DNA of 64,000 nucleotides from Gemmatimonadaceae bacterium (lineage in GTDB: Bacteria > Gemmatimonadota > Gemmatimonadetes > Gemmatimonadales > Gemmatimonadaceae): NCBI GenBank assembly GCA_036273715.1, contig DASUHB010000074.1, positions 1 through 64,000 on the forward strand, read 5' to 3'. The translations under genes were made by a program, and so were the position numbers. How positions within the stretch are numbered: position 1 is the first letter of the stretch; the number at the start of each line of letters is the position of its first letter. The notes under the pieces were generated by a model that saw nothing but the letters and a program-made list of their open reading frames with translations, was not told where the DNA came from and ran no database searches. This document shows positions 35,191 to 44,556 of the stretch, in pieces.

Positions 35191-37731
35191 CTACTCTGCG
35201 CGCAGGGCGATCATCGGATCGACACGCGTCGCGCGCCGCGCCGGCAGGTACGCAGCCACCAAGACGGCGGCGATGAGCACGAGAACCACCGCGGCCATGG
35301 TGAGTGGATCCGTTGCCGTTACCTGATAGAGCTGCGTGCGGAGAACCCGCGTGCCGGCGAGGGCGAGCGCGAGGCCGATACCGGCCCCAAGAGCGCCCAT
35401 GCGTACGGCGTGCGCGGCCACCAGCCACCGAATGTTCCGGTCGGACGCGCCGAGTGCCATGCGGACGCCGATCTCGTGCGTGCGTCCGCGGACCAGCGCG
35501 GCCAACAGCGCGAAAACGCCCAATGCGGCCAGCAGGAGGACGGTCGCGGCCAGAACGCCTAACGTCGTGGCGAGCGCGCGGGCGCGCGCCGTTTGGGCGG
35601 ACAAAAGCGCGGCCCCGGTCTCGACCTTGCGGATGCCGGCGTCGGGATCGATGTCGCGTACGATGCGGGTGAGCGCCGGGAGCATGGATCGCGGGTTGCC
35701 CCGCGTGCGAACGGCGAGCCAGACGCCGAGGAACGCTTCTCCCGGCGCCGAGACGTATACCGCAGGCCTCGGCGCTTGCGTTAGGCCGCGAAAGCGCGTG
35801 TCGGCCACGACGCCGACCACCGTGTACCACTTCCGATGGGCGTTCGAGAGCCCCAGGCTGAGCTGCTGCCCAATGGGGTTGCGTCCGGGCCATGCCGCAC
35901 GCGCCAGGGCCTCGCTGACCACCGCCGTGGGCGTTCCGTTAGGCACGTCCTGGGGTCCGAAGAACCGGCCGCGCTCGAGGCGCATGCCCAACGCCTGGAA
36001 GTAGCCCGGCGCTGCAACGTCCCAATCGACCATCGGGTTGTGCGAGGCCGCCTCCGGCGGCTGACCGGCGGCCAGGTAGTGCGATGTCAAACCCGTGGCC
36101 GAGAACGGCTCGACGGCCGTGGTGGTGACGCCGACGACGCCCGGTGTCACGGCAAGACGCTGCACCGATTGCGTCACCAGGCTGCGAAAGCGCGCGCCGT
36201 AGCGCGCGAGCTCGGCGGTATCCGTGGTCGGCGGCACCATGAGCTCGAGTCCCGCAATGAGCTGCTGTCGAGGCGTGAATCCAAGATCGATCTCGTCGAT
36301 GTGCGCGAGACTCCGCGCAACCAGCCCCGCACCCGCCAGAATCACGACGGCGAAAGCGACCTGCACGACGACGACAGCGCTCCGAAGCCGGCTGGTGCGA
36401 TGGTCGGCGGATACCCGAACGCCGCTCGACCGCAACTCACGCTCGAGATGCGGTACGGCAATCGACAGGGCCGGCGTGACCCCGAACAGGAGAACGGCGA
36501 ACGCGGTCAGGCCCACGGCGAACGCGACGACCGCACCACTGATGTGCACCTGATCGAGCCGCGGCCAGTCTGCCGGGGCCAGTCCGACGCCGAGCCGCAC
36601 CAGCGCCGCGGCGAGCGCGAGCCCGGCGACTCCGCCTAACGCAGCGAGCATCGCACTCTCGGTGAGGAGCTGCCGCACGATGCGTGCACGCGATGCGCCG
36701 ATGGCCGCCCTGACCACGAGATCCGGTGTCCGTTCGACGCCACGAGCCAGCAGTAACCCCGCGACGTTGATGCAGGCCACGAGGAGCACGAGCAGCGCCG
36801 CGGCGCCGACCACGAGCAGCACCGTCCGGGTCTTGCCTGTTACGGCGGTCGCGTACGAGGCGACCTCCACCACGCGGCTTGCCGCCGGGCCCATCGAGCG
36901 TGACCCGTATGTTCGCGCCACGGCGGAGAAATCGGCGCGCGCGGCAGACATGGTCGCGCCGTCGCGGAGCCGGCCGACAAGATTGAAATAGCCTCCATCG
37001 GGCGATCGGTCTGCTCCGTACGGCCGTTCCATTTGGTCGAGCGAGACCCAGGCCTCGGTTCCTTCGGGATAATCGAACCCCGGTACCGCAACACCGAGGA
37101 CGCGGGCCTGCATTCCCTGGACCGCCACGATGCGGCCGACGACTTGCGAGTCGCCGCCGAACGTCGACCGCCACGCCGCATAGCTGAGCACGAGCGGCGG
37201 TTCTGCACCGGCGCTGTCGTCCGAGGGCCGCATGAGCCGGCCTAACGCAGGACGCGCGCCGAGGACCTCGAACAATTCGCCGCCGACCGCAGTCGTCGCG
37301 AGGGTCGTCAGGTGATCGCCGTAGCGTGCCGCGAACGGGGTCGCCCCAGCCGAGAACACGCGCCCGAACGCACGAAAGGCCGTGCTCCGAGCACGCAGGG
37401 AGTCGAGGAATCCATTCGTGAGCGCGATGTCGCCGAGAGCCGCCGGCTGCGATGCATTGCGCAAACGAAGCACGACGAGGTGGTCCTGATCGCGCACCGG
37501 CAGCGGCGCCAGCAGCACCGCGTTGACGATCGCGAAGGCCGCCACCGTCACGCCGATCGCGACGGCGAGAGTGACAACGATCCCGGCTGCGAGGGCCGGC
37601 CGTCGACGCAGACTGCGCAGTGACAGCCTCGCGTCCGTCTGCAACCCGTCCAGCCAGGACGGGACACGGTTCCAGCCGCGGCCAGTCGAGCCGCTGCCTA
37701 ACGATCCTTTCGCATTGCGAGCACGCCGCAT
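35191..37731 (-). CDS. ADOP-type FtsX/MacB permease
   Basis: An 846-residue protein made of two MacB-type halves. Each half has a first helix, a large periplasmic domain and FtsX helices. The first helix is ALAAGIVVTLAVAIGVTVAAF, and the central FtsX block includes LVVRAAIGASRARIVRQLLT. The second half repeats this as EIGVRMALGASDRNIRWLVA, and the protein ends in PARRATRVDPMIALRAE. Such acidobacterial-type duplicated permeases usually work with a separate ATPase, which is not adjacent here. Function may be efflux or lipoprotein release. The ATG at 37731 lies just upstream of the conserved start region. Confidence 0.87.
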   Translation of the reverse strand: MRRARNAKGSLGSGSTGRGWNRVPSWLDGLQTDARLSLRSLRRRPALAAGIVVTLAVAIGVTVAAFAIVNAVLLAPLPVRDQDHLVVLRLRNASQPAALGDIALTNGFLDSLRARSTAFRAFGRVFSAGATPFAARYGDHLTTLATTAVGGELFEVLGARPALGRLMRPSDDSAGAEPPLVLSYAAWRSTFGGDSQVVGRIVAVQGMQARVLGVAVPGFDYPEGTEAWVSLDQMERPYGADRSPDGGYFNLVGRLRDGATMSAARADFSAVARTYGSRSMGPAASRVVEVASYATAVTGKTRTVLLVVGAAALLVLLVACINVAGLLLARGVERTPDLVVRAAIGASRARIVRQLLTESAMLAALGGVAGLALAAALVRLGVGLAPADWPRLDQVHISGAVVAFAVGLTAFAVLLFGVTPALSIAVPHLERELRSSGVRVSADHRTSRLRSAVVVVQVAFAVVILAGAGLVARSLAHIDEIDLGFTPRQQLIAGLELMVPPTTDTAELARYGARFRSLVTQSVQRLAVTPGVVGVTTTAVEPFSATGLTSHYLAAGQPPEAASHNPMVDWDVAAPGYFQALGMRLERGRFFGPQDVPNGTPTAVVSEALARAAWPGRNPIGQQLSLGLSNAHRKWYTVVGVVADTRFRGLTQAPRPAVYVSAPGEAFLGVWLAVRTRGNPRSMLPALTRIVRDIDPDAGIRKVETGAALLSAQTARARALATTLGVLAATVLLLAALGVFALLAALVRGRTHEIGVRMALGASDRNIRWLVAAHAVRMGALGAGIGLALALAGTRVLRTQLYQVTATDPLTMAAVVLVLIAAVLVAAYLPARRATRVDPMIALRAE

Positions 37732-37800
37732 GGGCCCTCCATCGCCGGACCTCAAACGGATATGTCGCGGTCATCCGAAGGCGTCAAGCGGCGCGACGGC

Positions 37801-38658
37801 TCAGAACGTCAGACCATGCAGATAGGTGAAGCTGGTTTCTGCGTCGGCGATCGGCGACGGTGGCTCGTCGTGCTCGACGAAGGTGTACTCGAGCCCGGCG
37901 CGCTTGGCATAGCGGAAGATTCGAGGCCAGTCGATCGTGCCCTTGCCCACATCGACCATCCTGCCGTCTCTGGTGATGTCTTTCGCATGGATCATCGGGA
38001 AGCGCCCGGCGTGCTGCGCGAAGTACCGCTGCGGATCCTGGCCGCCCTTCACGATCCAGAAAATGTCGAGCTCCATCTTCACGAGGGCGGGATCGCTTTC
38101 GGCGAGCAGGATGTCGTATCCGAGGCGTCCATCGACAGGCGCGAACTCGAAGTCGTGATTGTGGTAGGCGAAGCCGATGCCCCGCTTGCGCGCGGCTTCG
38201 GCGGCCACCGTCATCTCGTGCGCGGCCTTGGTGTACCCGGCGACGGTGCGTTCGGGCTCATCGATCCAGGGATTGACGATGTAGGTCTGGCCGAGCATCG
38301 CGGCGTCATCGAGCGTGCGATCCCAGTTGCGCCGGATGTCCTGCATGCTGCTATGGGACGACCGCGCGCGAACTCCATGCCGGTCCAGGATCGCGCGCAT
38401 TTCCTTGGCGGTCTTGTCGTGGAGGCCGGCGAGCTCGACTTCCTTGTAGCCGATTGCCGCAACGGCCGCGATCGTGCCTTCCACATCCCGATCCATCAAG
38501 CTGCGAACGGTATAGAGCTGCAAGCCGAGTTGGCCTAACCGGGCCTTCGGCGCACTCTGACTGCGGGCGACGTGTGGCACGGCCCGCGCGCCAAGCAAAA
38601 CGCCGGCGGCAAGCATGCCGCCGGCGTTCCGCAAGAAGTCGCGACGCTCGGAGTCCAT
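37801..38658 (-). CDS. Tat-exported sugar phosphate isomerase/epimerase-like protein
   Basis: A 285-residue TIM-barrel protein of the AP endonuclease family 2 fold. The N-terminus is a twin-arginine signal (ERRDFLRNAGGMLAAGVLLG). The core holds LGLQLYTVRSLMDRD, GYKEVELAGLHDK, AYHNHDFEF and VKMELDIFW; the glutamate and histidine residues in these blocks form the metal site. Exported isomerases of this type act on free sugars or keto-sugars rather than phosphates. It may belong with the 3-keto-glycoside genes located upstream, but no operon link is seen. Confidence 0.86.
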   Translation of the reverse strand: MDSERRDFLRNAGGMLAAGVLLGARAVPHVARSQSAPKARLGQLGLQLYTVRSLMDRDVEGTIAAVAAIGYKEVELAGLHDKTAKEMRAILDRHGVRARSSHSSMQDIRRNWDRTLDDAAMLGQTYIVNPWIDEPERTVAGYTKAAHEMTVAAEAARKRGIGFAYHNHDFEFAPVDGRLGYDILLAESDPALVKMELDIFWIVKGGQDPQRYFAQHAGRFPMIHAKDITRDGRMVDVGKGTIDWPRIFRYAKRAGLEYTFVEHDEPPSPIADAETSFTYLHGLTF

Positions 38659-38682
38659 CGTCCGACCCGGTGATTCGCCGAG

Positions 38683-39414
38683 TTACCGGCGAAGCCGGGA
38701 CAGGAGGCGCAGGATCTCCAGGTACAGCCAGACCAGCGTCATGAGCAGTGCGAATCCGCCGTACCACTCCATGTATTTCGGAGCGCCCATCTGCGCACCG
38801 CGCTCGATGAGATCGAAGTCGAGGATCAGGTTGAGCGCCGCGACGCCGGCAAACACCACGCTCAAGCCGATGCCCAACGGACTGGAGCTCCACAGAATGG
38901 GCATCGACACGTGGAATAAGCCGAGCACCATCGTGAGCACGTAAAACAGCATGATGCCGATGGTCGCCGAGATGATGATGCGGCGGAACATCGGCGTGGC
39001 GCGGATGAGGCCGCTCTGATACGCCAGCAGCATGCCTAACGCGACGGTGAACGTGAGGCCGACCGCCTGGAGCACAAGGCCGTGGTACGCCGCGGCATAG
39101 ATCGCCGAGATCGCGCCGAGCGCCAGTCCCTCGAGCACCGCGTACAGCGGCGCGGTGATCGGCGACGTCTGGGGCTTGAACATCGCAACCAGCGCAACGA
39201 TCAACCCGCCGAACACGCCGATCATGACTGCCGGGCCGACGACCGCGGGATTGGACACCGTTGCCGTCCACACCCACCCGGCCGAAAAAATCGTGAGTGC
39301 CACGAGCAACAGCGACTTGAACGCCGTGCCCGAGACGGTCATTCGCTCGGCGCTTACGCCGGCAATGGCGTTCCGGAAAACAGATTCACGCAACGCGGGA
39401 TTCGAACGTGCCAT
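38683..39414 (-). CDS. Bax inhibitor-1/YccA family membrane protein
   Basis: A 243-residue protein with seven predicted membrane helices. The family blocks are seen in SPITAPLYAVLEGLALGAIS and EWYGGFALLMTLVWLYLEILR, where the conserved aspartate of the family appears as the acidic part of NLILDFDLIERG. Homologues modulate membrane proteases or calcium leak in other bacteria. The gap downstream to 39551 is short. An AT-richer patch at about 39480-39530 lies upstream of its start and may contain its promoter. Confidence 0.9.
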   Translation of the reverse strand: MARSNPALRESVFRNAIAGVSAERMTVSGTAFKSLLLVALTIFSAGWVWTATVSNPAVVGPAVMIGVFGGLIVALVAMFKPQTSPITAPLYAVLEGLALGAISAIYAAAYHGLVLQAVGLTFTVALGMLLAYQSGLIRATPMFRRIIISATIGIMLFYVLTMVLGLFHVSMPILWSSSPLGIGLSVVFAGVAALNLILDFDLIERGAQMGAPKYMEWYGGFALLMTLVWLYLEILRLLSRLRR

Positions 39415-39550
39415 GGAATTCTCGACGCTATGGGAAATGGCCCGATGCCCGCGCGCGAAAGCACGCGGCAGCAGTAGACATCCGTTCTACACTACAAATC
39501 TATGCAAGATTCTGAAAGGCTGGGTCTTCAGGGAGTCCGCGCAGCCGAAC

Positions 39551-39991
39551 CTAGTGACTACCCGGCGGCACTCGGTCCTGTGCTGCATGATCGGGATGCG
39601 GCGGCCGGAACATGAGGTCGAACGCGAGCCAGAGATTGCGCGCGAATGGCAGGAACAGGACGGGCATCAGAATCGCAAGAATCACCGACAGACCCCATAC
39701 CAAGTTCCACGGCACGTTGGGCCACAGCACGATAATGACGATCACCGCGATCCCCACGGATACGAGCTCGGCCGCCACGAGATTAAACATGTAGGCGCCG
39801 AGCCAGTAGTCCTCGGATTCGCCGCGCTCGAAGACGAGATCGCAAGTCGGGCACGCGTGCTTGGTCTTGAACCAGGACCGCCAGATCCCGCTCCCGCCGC
39901 ATCGTGGGCAACGCAGACGCACGGCGCGCACGATCATCTTGGGCGGCGACGGCAGCGACCATTCAATTGGCAATCTCATCGGTTGCGGCAT
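39551..39991 (-). CDS. DUF983 membrane protein
   Basis: A 146-residue protein with an N-terminal zinc-ribbon (LRCPRCGGSGIW and HACPTCDLVF, two C-x-x-C pairs) followed by two hydrophobic segments (LVSVGIAVIVIIVLW and LVWGLSVILAILMPVLFLP). This is the DUF983 layout, whose function is unknown; some homologues lie near cytochrome oxidase genes. The ATG at 39991 is chosen because the longer open frame above it is basic and low-complexity. Confidence 0.84.
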   Translation of the reverse strand: MPQPMRLPIEWSLPSPPKMIVRAVRLRCPRCGGSGIWRSWFKTKHACPTCDLVFERGESEDYWLGAYMFNLVAAELVSVGIAVIVIIVLWPNVPWNLVWGLSVILAILMPVLFLPFARNLWLAFDLMFRPPHPDHAAQDRVPPGSH

Positions 39992-40049
39992 GCGAACTCC
40001 CGGCTGCCAAAAGCTAGCGCGGGTGCGTCGCCTGCGCGCCGAACATCGA

Positions 40050-41531
40050 TCAGCGAATGTCGCCGCGTTCGGGCTCGCGATCGGGGTTTTCGGTGCCAGA
40101 GGTCGCGCCTGACCCGCGCTCCACTTCCGAGCCGGGAACCGCGGATTCCTGCACCCAGCCCGTGGGCCGCTTGGACCAAACTGATCCGTCGTCGCAGATG
40201 ACGAGGATGTCGTCGTCGCGACGCATGGCTGAGACGGGCCGGCGAACGCGCGTGCTGTGCGTCGGCAGTCCGGGCTGACGATCGGGGTGCGGCGTGCTGT
40301 CGGACAGCGCTTCCTCGATGTCGTATTCGCGTCCACCGGATGTGCGCGGCGCATCGGCGAGGCCGCGCGGCCGCGCCGTAGGCACTTCGCGCTCACCAGT
40401 GGCCGGCTGCTCGGCCGGCGACGCCGGAGCAACCTCCGATGTAGCGGGCTTGGCGGCGGGCGTCTCGGACTCGCGGGCAGGCGCGGCGTCTTCCGGTCGG
40501 TTGGCGGACGGCGCTCCGCCGAGATCGTACGGCTCTTCGGGCGGCTCGTCCATGGGCGGCGCATCGGCCAACGGCGCGCCGCCTAACGAGACGGGACGGT
40601 CGCGCAGTCGCGGATAGTTGTGGACGTAGTCCCAGACCTTCGAGAGCACGTTCACGGCTTCCGAATGTTCTTCGTCCAGGCGGCGGCCGAACTCGGCGTA
40701 CGCTTCGTCGAGTGCGTGCGAGATGTCGTCGGCCTGCTTGCGGCGCAGCTCGGCTTCACGGCTTGCGGCGTCGCGTTCCGTGCACGCCAACGCGTACTGC
40801 TCCCGGAGCGTGCTCACGTACGATCGCAGCGTCTGCTGCTTTTCGTTGCCCTCGCGACGCTCCTTCGACAGTTCCGTCTCGAGGCGAATGCGCTCCTCCT
40901 CGAGGAGCGTCACGCGACGCGCCAGGTCCGCGCGCACGTCCGCCGACGCGGCGCGCTCGGAATGCAGATCCTCCGCCGTACGCTCGAGGAGCGCGCGCGT
41001 GGCCGCGAGGTCGGCCTCCAAACGCGATGTGATTCGGACGGCGCTCTCGCGCGCGGCTGCGAGCTCGGAGCGCAAGCCGAGGGCGCTTTCCTGTGAGGCG
41101 GTGAGCTCGGCTGCGGCGGCGGCGCGGCGGGAGGCCGCCTCCTGACGCTCGGTTTCGAGCGCCATGCTCAGGCGAAGCTCGGTCTCGCGCGCGGCCGCGC
41201 GGCTCGAGTCGACAGCGTGCTGGAGCTCGGCGATCGTGCGGCGCGCCTGATCGAGATCGCCGCCCAACGTCACGCGCTCGCGGCGCACCAGACCGAGCTC
41301 GCGCAGCTCCTCATCTTGATGGCGGAGGCGCTCGGCGTGCTCCTTGATCGTCGCCTTGAGCCGGTCGATCGAGGCTTCGCGGCGGCGCAACTGCACGACG
41401 TGCTCGCGGCGCGTGACGCGCCGCTGCCGCCTAACGAACAGGGCGGTGACCAGCGCGCCCACGACGGCGCCGACCACCAGCCACAGAATCACCCACTGGG
41501 TTGGCAAACCCACGAGATGGAACCTCGGCAT
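40050..41531 (-). CDS. Membrane-anchored coiled-coil protein, function unknown
   Basis: A 493-residue protein with one N-terminal membrane helix (VILWLVVGAVVGALVTALFV) and then about 250 residues of heptad coiled-coil (roughly residues 40-300), rich in Ala, Glu and Arg. A Pro/Ala-rich disordered stretch and a short C-terminal segment (DDDILVICDDGSVWSKRPTGW) follow. I do not recognise a family. The layout resembles cytoskeleton-like or cell-shape scaffolds, but there is no direct evidence. A 227-bp gap beyond its start holds nothing I can identify. Confidence 0.75.
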   Translation of the reverse strand: MPRFHLVGLPTQWVILWLVVGAVVGALVTALFVRRQRRVTRREHVVQLRRREASIDRLKATIKEHAERLRHQDEELRELGLVRRERVTLGGDLDQARRTIAELQHAVDSSRAAARETELRLSMALETERQEAASRRAAAAAELTASQESALGLRSELAAARESAVRITSRLEADLAATRALLERTAEDLHSERAASADVRADLARRVTLLEEERIRLETELSKERREGNEKQQTLRSYVSTLREQYALACTERDAASREAELRRKQADDISHALDEAYAEFGRRLDEEHSEAVNVLSKVWDYVHNYPRLRDRPVSLGGAPLADAPPMDEPPEEPYDLGGAPSANRPEDAAPARESETPAAKPATSEVAPASPAEQPATGEREVPTARPRGLADAPRTSGGREYDIEEALSDSTPHPDRQPGLPTHSTRVRRPVSAMRRDDDILVICDDGSVWSKRPTGWVQESAVPGSEVERGSGATSGTENPDREPERGDIR

Positions 41532-41758
41532 CGAAGCGATTGCGGCCTACACCGGCCGCTGCGCGACATCGCGCATGAGCCTTCCGAATCAGTCGCGGCC
41601 TCGGGAATCATACTTTCGGCTGTCCCGAATGGCCGAAGCAAAGCCGCGGCGGCCTGCGGTGCAAGGGACGCGCCTGCATCGGCGCGTGTCTGGGAGCATC
41701 CAACCTATTGGCCATCAATTGCTTACCGTGTCTCGCGAAGTGCCGTTGCGCGAGTACA

Positions 41759-43525
41759 TCACCAATCAGCCCGGGTGGATGTCGCCTGTGCGCCACGTGA
41801 TCCCCCACCCACCTGTCCGGTCACCATCGCGCGCTGCAGCGCATCCAGCATCTGCCGTGCTTGCGATTCCGAGATCTGCGGAGCCGACTGGCCGCCCTGC
41901 GGGTTTCCGAATCCGCCGCCCTGCGTTGCGCCGGCGCCCGTTCGCGGCGCGCCGGCGTAGCCGGACTTGGTGAGATTGCCGCCGCCCCAGTCGGCCTTCC
42001 GGTGCGGACCGCCGCCGAACCGCGTTTCCTCGTCGCCGAGCCGACGCAGCGCAAGCTCGAGATTCCATTTGGCGTCGACGTCGGCGGGGTCGAGCACCAG
42101 CGCCTCGGTGTACGCGTTGATGGCAGCGTGGAGCATGGGACGCTTGTCGGGCTCCTCGTCGGCCACGTGCATATAGGCGTTGCCGAGGTTGAACAGCGCT
42201 TGACGCCGGATCTCGGGGGGACCGCCGAGGGCGAGGCGATAGTTCGTGACGGCCTCGTCGAACTGGGCCAACCGGTACAGCGTGTTGCCGATGTCGTACG
42301 ACAAGAACGCCTGCGCGTCGGCGTCATTGGCTTGCCGGGCGTCGCGGACGAGCGCGCGCAGCTCATCGAGCGCGTCGCGATAGCGGCCGGCATTGTAGAG
42401 CGACACGGCGCGCGCCGCCCGACGTCCATCCACGCGCGGCTTCGCGCCTAACGCAGCGGACAGGCCGGCGGCAACGAGCACGGCGGCGGCTGCGCGCGCG
42501 GCAGCGCGTGTCGCCGAACCGCGGCGCGACCGGCCGACGGGCAGGCCGAGCAGCAGCGACTCGAGGACGAGGGCGGCGAGCGCGAGGGCGGCCGGCCATT
42601 CGAAGCGGTCGATGAGGCCGGCCCGTTCCCGGGACGCCGTGCGAGCGGCGCCTAACTGACGAATCGCGGCGATCACCGGTGCGGCGGCGGGTGGACCCGA
42701 CCAGCGGACATATTTCCCCCCGGCGACCGCGGCCGTCGCGTCGAGATCCGATTCGGCGAGTCGCGAGACGACAACCTGGCCGCGCCAATCACGATGCGGG
42801 CGCGCGTCCGTCGGGCTCTGGGGCACCGTCGTGCCGGCGGACGAGCCGACGCCGACAGCATACAGATGGATGTGCGAGCGCGCCAGGACACTCGCGCCGT
42901 CGCGCATCGATCCCTGCGTCGCTTCGCCATCCGTTAGGAGGACGACCGTGTGGGAGCCGGCGCCGCCGTCGCGCGCGAAGGCGGTCGCGGCGAGATCGAG
43001 CGCGCCCTCGATGTCGGTGGCGGGGTCGGGGATGTCTTCCGTGCTCACGGCATCGACGAAGCGCGAGAAGATGCCGTGGTCGGTCGTGAGCGGGAGTTGC
43101 AGGAACGCGTTGCCGCCGAACACCTCGAGGCCCACGCGGTCGTGCGGCAGCGAATCGGCGATCGTGCGCGCCGCCGCCTTGGCCTGGGCGAGACGCGATG
43201 GATACGCATCCGCCGCGTTCATGGAGCGCGAGAGGTCGAGCACGAACAACACATCGCGCGACGAGCGCTCGACGGCGGCGCGCGACTCGCCCCATTGCGG
43301 CCGCGCGAGGGCCAGGCCGATGCATACCAACGCGGCGAGGGCAACCGCATCCGCGACGAGGCGGCGGCGGCGCGGCGGCAGCGCCGAGGCACGCGCGATG
43401 AGGGAGGCCTCGCCATAGCGGGCGCGATCGGCACGATTCAGCCGGCTGCGCCGAACGCACGCGTACACGCCTAACGGCAGCAGCGCGGCGAGCGCGGCGA
43501 GCCAGAGCGGAGCATCCAGACGCAT
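41759..43525 (-). CDS. BatB-type von Willebrand protein fused to a TPR region
   Basis: A 588-residue protein. The first half is a Bat-type vWA protein with two helices (WLAALAALLPLGVYACV, ADAVALAALVCIGLAL), the MIDAS motif DLSRSMNAADAYP and DIEGALDLAATAFA. A middle membrane segment near ALALAALVLESLLLGLPVG precedes a TPR-like part (YNAGRYRDALDELRALV, FNLGNAYMHVA), ending in a Gly/Gln-rich tail. In other bacteria these parts are separate BatB and BatC proteins, so this is a fusion. It follows BatA by 2 bp. The start was set at the ATG 43525. Confidence 0.85.
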   Translation of the reverse strand: MRLDAPLWLAALAALLPLGVYACVRRSRLNRADRARYGEASLIARASALPPRRRRLVADAVALAALVCIGLALARPQWGESRAAVERSSRDVLFVLDLSRSMNAADAYPSRLAQAKAAARTIADSLPHDRVGLEVFGGNAFLQLPLTTDHGIFSRFVDAVSTEDIPDPATDIEGALDLAATAFARDGGAGSHTVVLLTDGEATQGSMRDGASVLARSHIHLYAVGVGSSAGTTVPQSPTDARPHRDWRGQVVVSRLAESDLDATAAVAGGKYVRWSGPPAAAPVIAAIRQLGAARTASRERAGLIDRFEWPAALALAALVLESLLLGLPVGRSRRGSATRAAARAAAAVLVAAGLSAALGAKPRVDGRRAARAVSLYNAGRYRDALDELRALVRDARQANDADAQAFLSYDIGNTLYRLAQFDEAVTNYRLALGGPPEIRRQALFNLGNAYMHVADEEPDKRPMLHAAINAYTEALVLDPADVDAKWNLELALRRLGDEETRFGGGPHRKADWGGGNLTKSGYAGAPRTGAGATQGGGFGNPQGGQSAPQISESQARQMLDALQRAMVTGQVGGGSRGAQATSTRADW

Positions 43526-43527
43526 CG

Positions 43528-44556
43528 TCAGGGCACCGTCCGGAGCCACGTGGTGCGCAACGCCAGCTCGAGCGACAGGAGCACGAGTGCCGGCACCAGA
43601 AGCCAGCGCGCGTGCTCGTTCCAGGTGAGCACCTCGCGTTCGTCGAGTGAGGATTTCTCCACGTGGTCGATTTCGCCCACGATGTCGTCGAGCGCGCGCT
43701 CATCGGTGGCGCGGTAGTAGGCGCCGCCGGAGATGGCCGCGACCGAACGAAGCAGTTGTTCATCGCGCGCGCTCAGGACGGCCGGTTCTTCGCCGTACGC
43801 GAGCTCGCGCTGCTGGTAGCGCTGGCCCATGCCGCGCACCCAGGCATCGGAAGGAAGGCGCGAGCCCGGGCGGGCACTCATGCCGATCACGTAGATGCGG
43901 ACACCGATCGCGCGCGCAATTCGCGCGGCGACGAGTGGATCGGGCGCGCCGGTGTTGTTGCCGCCGTCGGTGAGGAGCACGATGACGCCGCTGTTGCGCG
44001 GCAGGTCCTTGAGGTGATTCTCGGACATCGCGAGCGCGGTGCCGATGGCGGTGCCATCCGGCAGGAGGCCGATGTCGACGCGATCGAGCAGCTCGGTGAG
44101 GACGCCGCGATCATCGGTGAGCGGCGCCTGGGTGAACGGCCGGCTGGCGAAGATGACGAGGCCCATGAAGTCGCCGCGGCGCTGGTCGATGAAGCGTGCG
44201 AGGACGTGCTTGGCGGCGGTGATGCGGTTATCGGGCGCGAAGTCGAGCGCCTTCATCGAGCTCGAGATGTCGAGCGCGATCACGATGTTGCGGCCTTTGG
44301 TGGAAATGTCGCGCACCTCGCCGGGCGAGCGCGGGCGGGCGAGGGCGGTGACTAACGCAAGCAGGCCGAGGGCGCGCAGGGCGACGGGCCACCAGAGGGC
44401 GCGCTCGCGCCGGGAGGGCGGCGCCGATTCGAGGAGCCGCAATGCGGGGAGGCCGAGCGCAGCACGCGGGGCGCGGCGGCGGCGCGGCCAGGCGAACCAC
44501 AGATACGCCGGAATGATGGGGAGCAGGGCGAAGGCCCAGGGCTCAGCGAATCGCAT
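43528..44556 (-). CDS. BatA-type von Willebrand membrane protein
   Basis: A 342-residue protein with N-terminal membrane helices, a vWA domain (IVIALDISSSMKALDF holds the MIDAS D-x-S-x-S, later VIVLLTDGGNNTG) and a C-terminal helix (LLVPALVLLSLELALR). The MoxR-associated Bat proteins are linked to oxidative or metal stress and to envelope assembly in some bacteria. It overlaps the upstream gene by 14 bp, showing tight translational coupling in this operon. Confidence 0.87.
   Translation of the reverse strand: MRFAEPWAFALLPIIPAYLWFAWPRRRRAPRAALGLPALRLLESAPPSRRERALWWPVALRALGLLALVTALARPRSPGEVRDISTKGRNIVIALDISSSMKALDFAPDNRITAAKHVLARFIDQRRGDFMGLVIFASRPFTQAPLTDDRGVLTELLDRVDIGLLPDGTAIGTALAMSENHLKDLPRNSGVIVLLTDGGNNTGAPDPLVAARIARAIGVRIYVIGMSARPGSRLPSDAWVRGMGQRYQQRELAYGEEPAVLSARDEQLLRSVAAISGGAYYRATDERALDDIVGEIDHVEKSSLDEREVLTWNEHARWLLVPALVLLSLELALRTTWLRTVP

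Noticed and set aside
38560-38600. TGGCACG-N4 sequence inside the sugar isomerase gene
   Set aside because: It lacks the TTGC part and lies inside a coding region.
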